This document shows positions 6,980 through 9,730 of a stretch of 9,730 nucleotides of DNA, piece after piece. The translations under genes and the position numbers were made by a program. The first letter of the stretch is position 1. Each line of letters begins with the position of its first letter. The DNA comes from Gammaproteobacteria bacterium. GTDB lineage: Bacteria > Pseudomonadota > Gammaproteobacteria > Granulosicoccales > Granulosicoccaceae. The stretch spans positions 1-9,730 of the forward strand of contig DOIU01000182.1 of NCBI GenBank assembly GCA_003511825.1, written 5' to 3'. The notes below the pieces were generated by a model. It saw nothing but the letters and a program-made list of their open reading frames with translations. It searched no databases and was not told where the DNA came from.

Positions 6980-7001
6980 CGGTTATACCAAACCGTTTTT
7001 T
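6980..7001 (+). terminator. Terminator-like hairpin between atpE and atpF (possible attenuator)
   Basis: CGGTT at 6980-6984 pairs with AACCG at 6991-6995 around a 6-base loop, directly followed by six T at 6996-7001. A second CGGTT copy at 6970-6974, overlapping the atpE stop, could compete as the left arm. The stem is only five base pairs, so any termination would be partial, and downstream atp genes must be read through. It could equally act as a 3' stabiliser of an atpE-containing processed mRNA. Confidence 0.4.
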
Positions 7002-7030
7002 AACCCAGCAAAATAGCAGGAGAATTAGGC

Positions 7031-7501
7031 GTGAACCTTAATTTGACATTAATCGGTCAGGCAATTTCCTTCGCTATTTTCGTGGTTTTCTGCATGAAAT
7101 ACGTATGGCCGCCGATTATCAGCGCCATGCGAGAGCGGCAGGCAAAAATTGCCCAAGGTTTGGCGGATGCCGAGCAGGGTGAACAACGCCGAGCCGAGGC
7201 TGAGCAGGAAATCACAGGATTGCTACAAGATGCCAAAACGCAGGCGGCCGAGATTATTTCTCAGGCTCAGAAGCGTAGCAACGAAATAGTCGAAGAAGCA
7301 AAAGACGCTGCACGTACTGAGGGCGATCGCATTAAAGTCGCGGCTCAGGCAGAGATCGAACAAGAAGTCGTTCGAGCAAAAGAAGATCTACGTAAGCAGG
7401 TGGGAACCATCGCACTCACGGGTGCTGAGAAAATTCTCAATGCTGAAGTAAATCCGAAGGCTCATGACAAGATTCTTGACGAACTCATCGCGCAAATCTA
7501 A
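7031..7501 (+). CDS. atpF: F1Fo ATP synthase subunit b
   Basis: Subunit b dimerises into the peripheral stalk that holds F1 against the rotor torque. The protein has 156 residues, equal to E. coli b. A single N-terminal membrane helix (about residues 7-26, QAISFAIFVVFCMKYVWPP) is followed by a long charged coiled coil rich in Ala, Glu, Gln and Lys, with blocks such as RKQVGTIALTGAEKIL near the C-terminus that match the delta-binding end. The start codon is GTG, set by AGGAG at 7018-7022 eight bases upstream; GTG is also used for E. coli atpF, as I recall. atpH follows after 13 bases. Confidence 0.97.
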   Translation: MNLNLTLIGQAISFAIFVVFCMKYVWPPIISAMRERQAKIAQGLADAEQGEQRRAEAEQEITGLLQDAKTQAAEIISQAQKRSNEIVEEAKDAARTEGDRIKVAAQAEIEQEVVRAKEDLRKQVGTIALTGAEKILNAEVNPKAHDKILDELIAQI

Positions 7502-7514
7502 CGGGTGATTCCCG
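7502..7514 (+). other. Mini-hairpin filling the atpF-atpH spacer
   Basis: CGGG at 7502-7505 can pair with CCCG at 7511-7514 around the loop TGATT, so the whole 13-base spacer folds and abuts the atpH ATG. The only Shine-Dalgarno-like bases (GGGTGA) fall inside it. Translation of atpH may thus depend on ribosomes finishing atpF. The stem is just four pairs, so this is tentative. Confidence 0.35.
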
Positions 7515-8051
7515 ATGTCTGAACTAACCACGATGGCCCGCCCCTACGCGCGCGCGGTCTTCGAACTGGCTCGCGATAGCAAGAGCTTGGATGTCTGGTC
7601 TGACAGCTTGCAGTATTTGGCAGCAGTTGTTTCTGACCCGGCCATGACCGCTTTATTGGATACGCCGCAGCTAACACATCAGCAGCGTGCCTCTACCATT
7701 GAAGATATTTGTGGCGAGCAGCTCGATGAGAGCGGGCGCAATTTCGTCAGACTGATCGCTGAAAACGGCCGAGTTGACTTAATGGGCGATATCCAAGCCC
7801 TGTTTGAGGAATACCGGTCCGAAGCTCAGGGATCTATTGAAGCGACAGTCATTTCCGCAAGTGCACTCAACGAAGAGCAGACCCAAAAGATCGCAGATGC
7901 GCTCAGTAAGCGTTTGGAGCGACAGGTCAATGTCGTCAGCTCTATTGATCCGGATCTCATAGCTGGCGCCATAATTAGAGCCGGTGATCTGGTCATAGAT
8001 GGCTCCCTTAAGGGCAGACTGCAGAATCTGACGCAGCAGGTCTCCGTTTAA
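7515..8051 (+). CDS. atpH: F1Fo ATP synthase subunit delta
   Basis: Subunit delta sits on top of F1 and ties the alpha subunits to the b dimer. The protein has 178 residues (E. coli 177). The N-terminal helical domain begins with the typical ARPYARAVFELA (residues 8-19). The middle block is GRNFVRLIAENGRVDLM, and the C-terminal signature IDPDLIAGAIIRAGDLVIDGSLKGRL is the standard OSCP/delta tail. Translation probably couples to atpF, since the ribosome site is weak. A 43-base spacer with its own hairpin separates it from atpA. Confidence 0.97.
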   Translation: MSELTTMARPYARAVFELARDSKSLDVWSDSLQYLAAVVSDPAMTALLDTPQLTHQQRASTIEDICGEQLDESGRNFVRLIAENGRVDLMGDIQALFEEYRSEAQGSIEATVISASALNEEQTQKIADALSKRLERQVNVVSSIDPDLIAGAIIRAGDLVIDGSLKGRLQNLTQQVSV

Positions 8052-8056
8052 TCGCG

Positions 8057-8075
8057 CTATACGGTGTCAGTATAG
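8057..8075 (+). other. Hairpin in the atpH-atpA spacer
   Basis: CTATAC at 8057-8062 and GTATAG at 8070-8075 form a perfect 6-base inverted repeat with a 7-base loop, five bases after the atpH stop and just before the atpA ribosome site (GAGG at 8081-8084). It marks the step from the smaller stalk genes to the alpha subunit, made in three copies per enzyme. A processing or stability role is a guess. Confidence 0.45.
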
Positions 8076-8094
8076 ATTTAGAGGATTAAAACAC

Positions 8095-9636
8095 ATGCAA
8101 CTTAACCCATCTGAGATCAGTGATCTGATCAAGAAGCGAATAGAAAGCTTCGAAGCCGACGCGCAAGCGCGTACAGAGGGTACCATCGTCTCTGTAACAG
8201 ACGGTATCGTAAGAATTCACGGGCTTGGCGATGTTATGTCAGGCGAAATGATTAAATTTTCCAACGGCGCTTTCGGTCTGGCCTTGAACCTCGAAAGAGA
8301 TTCAGTGGGTGCGGTCGTACTGGGAGACTACAAAGGGATTTCAGAGGGCGACACCGCAGAGTGTACCGGCCGTATTCTGGAAGTTCCCGTAGGTAATGGT
8401 TTGTTGGGCCGTGTCGTCAACTCTCTCGGTGAGTCGATCGACGGTAAAGGCGCTGTCGAGAGTGACACGTTCTCACCCGTTGAACAAATTGCACCGGGCG
8501 TTATCGAGCGGAAGTCGGTTGACCAGCCACTCGAAACCGGTATCAAAGCACTCGATTCTATGGTGCCGGTCGGTCGTGGCCAACGCGAACTGATCATCGG
8601 TGACCGCCAAACCGGTAAGACCGCTGTCGCGATCGACACCATCATCAACCAAAAAGGCAAGAACTGTAAGTGTATCTACGTCGCTGTTGGCCAAAAGGCC
8701 TCGTCAGTGGCAAACGTCGTACATCGCTTGGAAGAGCATGGCGCGATGGATTACACCATTGTTGTTGCTGCAAACGCCTCCGACCCCGCTTCTATGCAAT
8801 ACCTGGCTCCTTATGCCGGTTGTGCAATGGGTGAGTACTTTCGCGATCGCGGTGAAGACGCACTGATCATTTACGATGATTTGACCAAGCAAGCATGGGC
8901 TTATCGCCAAGTCTCTCTGTTGCTGCGTCGTCCGCCGGGTCGAGAAGCCTATCCGGGTGACGTTTTCTACCTCCATTCTCGCCTGCTTGAGCGTGCCGCG
9001 CGTGTTAACGAAGAGTACGTGGAGCGTTTCACCAATGGCGAAGTCAAGGGTAAAACCGGTTCACTCACGGCCTTGCCGATCATCGAGACACAAGAAGGTG
9101 ACGTATCGGCGTTCGTACCGACCAACGTTATCTCGATTACGGATGGTCAGATCTTCCTTGAGACCGACCTCTTCAACTCTGGTATACGTCCTGCGATTAA
9201 CGCTGGTCTTTCTGTATCGCGCGTGGGTGGGGCTGCTCAAACCAAGATCATCAAGAAGCTGGGTGGCGGTGTCCGTCTTGACCTTGCGCAGTATCGTGAA
9301 CTCGCAGCCTTCTCGCAATTTGCTTCCGATCTTGACGAAGCGACCCGCAAGCAGTTAGAGCGCGGTGAGCGCGTTACCGAACTGATGAAGCAGGCCCAAT
9401 ACTCGCCGCTGTCCACAGCGGAAATGGCTTTCTCATTGTTGGCGGCCAACGAAGGCTTCCTCGATGACGTGCCCGCGAACAAGGTTGTTGATTTTGAAGC
9501 TGCGATGCTGAGTTATGTGCGTTCTGAGCAAAGTGAGCTGATCGCCAGCATCAATGAGTCCGGTGATTTTAACGACGACATAGCTGCCGCAATGAAAAAG
9601 GCGCTGGAAACGTTTAAATCCAACAACACCTGGTAG
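8095..9636 (+). CDS. atpA: F1Fo ATP synthase subunit alpha
   Basis: Alpha alternates with beta in the F1 hexamer; it carries the non-catalytic nucleotide sites and donates the arginine finger to the catalytic sites. The protein has 513 residues, exactly the E. coli length. The P-loop GDRQTGKT is at residues 169-176, the E. coli numbering. The ATP synthase alpha/beta signature PAINAGLSVS is followed by Arg376 in SRVGGAAQ, the E. coli arginine-finger position. The N-terminal beta-barrel (about 25-95) and C-terminal helical bundle (AQYRELAAFSQFASDLD onward) are intact. The ribosome site is AGAGGA at 8080-8085, a little far from the ATG. atpG follows after 15 bases. Confidence 0.99.
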   Translation: MQLNPSEISDLIKKRIESFEADAQARTEGTIVSVTDGIVRIHGLGDVMSGEMIKFSNGAFGLALNLERDSVGAVVLGDYKGISEGDTAECTGRILEVPVGNGLLGRVVNSLGESIDGKGAVESDTFSPVEQIAPGVIERKSVDQPLETGIKALDSMVPVGRGQRELIIGDRQTGKTAVAIDTIINQKGKNCKCIYVAVGQKASSVANVVHRLEEHGAMDYTIVVAANASDPASMQYLAPYAGCAMGEYFRDRGEDALIIYDDLTKQAWAYRQVSLLLRRPPGREAYPGDVFYLHSRLLERAARVNEEYVERFTNGEVKGKTGSLTALPIIETQEGDVSAFVPTNVISITDGQIFLETDLFNSGIRPAINAGLSVSRVGGAAQTKIIKKLGGGVRLDLAQYRELAAFSQFASDLDEATRKQLERGERVTELMKQAQYSPLSTAEMAFSLLAANEGFLDDVPANKVVDFEAAMLSYVRSEQSELIASINESGDFNDDIAAAMKKALETFKSNNTW

Positions 9637-9651
9637 GCGGGGGAGTGTCTT

Positions 9652-9730
9652 ATGGCAGGCGCTAAAGAGATACGCGGCCAGATCAAAAGTATTCAGAATA
9701 CGAAAAAGATCACCAAAGCCATGGAAATGG
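9652..9730 (+). CDS. atpG: F1Fo ATP synthase subunit gamma, 5' end (cut by window end)
   Basis: The first 26 codons are present and run off the window. Gamma is the central rotor shaft linking the c-ring to F1. The visible residues read [20 protein letters not shown] and then TKAMEM, nearly identical to the family's N-terminus (E. coli [20 protein letters not shown]). A good GGGAG ribosome site at 9641-9645 lies six bases before the ATG. Its place right after atpA is the standard operon order; atpD and atpC are expected beyond the window. Confidence 0.95.
   Translation, partial: [26 protein letters not shown]

Noticed and set aside
8328..9482. Open frames antisense to and out of frame with atpA
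   Set aside because: They are shadows of the highly conserved alpha-subunit gene and resemble no known protein.
1..9730. Mobile element, CRISPR array, defence or other novel system
   Set aside because: Every substantial stretch is explained by conserved housekeeping genes in standard order; no transposase, long terminal repeats or spaced repeats were seen.

Overview
This window is a conserved housekeeping stretch of a gammaproteobacterial chromosome. It has ten complete genes and two genes cut by the window ends, all on the + strand. The order mnmE, mnmG, rsmG, parA, parB, atpI, atpB, atpE, atpF, atpH, atpA, atpG is the classic origin-proximal layout of Pseudomonas-like Gammaproteobacteria (Pseudomonadales, Oceanospirillales, Cellvibrionales and relatives). 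The c-subunit sequence is close to the Pseudomonas form, and protein lengths match E. coli or Pseudomonas orthologues. The exact genus cannot be read from this window. Base composition is near balanced and looks even across the window, with no sign of foreign DNA.

Bases 1-3281 hold RNA-modification genes: the 3' part of mnmE, then mnmG, whose products together modify the tRNA wobble uridine, and rsmG, which methylates 16S rRNA and overlaps mnmG by an ATGA. Bases 3282-5138 hold the chromosome-partition pair parA-parB behind a possible weak promoter. No parS-like palindrome was recognised in the window.

Bases 5139-5411 are the only sizeable non-coding gap. It holds an AT-rich hairpin right after parB, no recognisable gene, a very good sigma70-type promoter (TTGACC, 17-base spacer, TATACT) and a roughly 80-base leader with a small hairpin before atpI. 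From 5412 on is the F1Fo ATP synthase operon: atpI, the Fo genes atpB, atpE and atpF, then the F1 genes atpH, atpA and the first 26 codons of atpG. Visible catalytic and proton-path residues are all in place.

No novel system was found. The points worth a second look are small non-coding elements between the atp genes: a U-rich leader before atpE, a hairpin plus T-run just after atpE, hairpins before atpH and atpA, and a Shine-Dalgarno-poor leader with a tandem heptamer before atpB. These could tune subunit stoichiometry, but that is inference.
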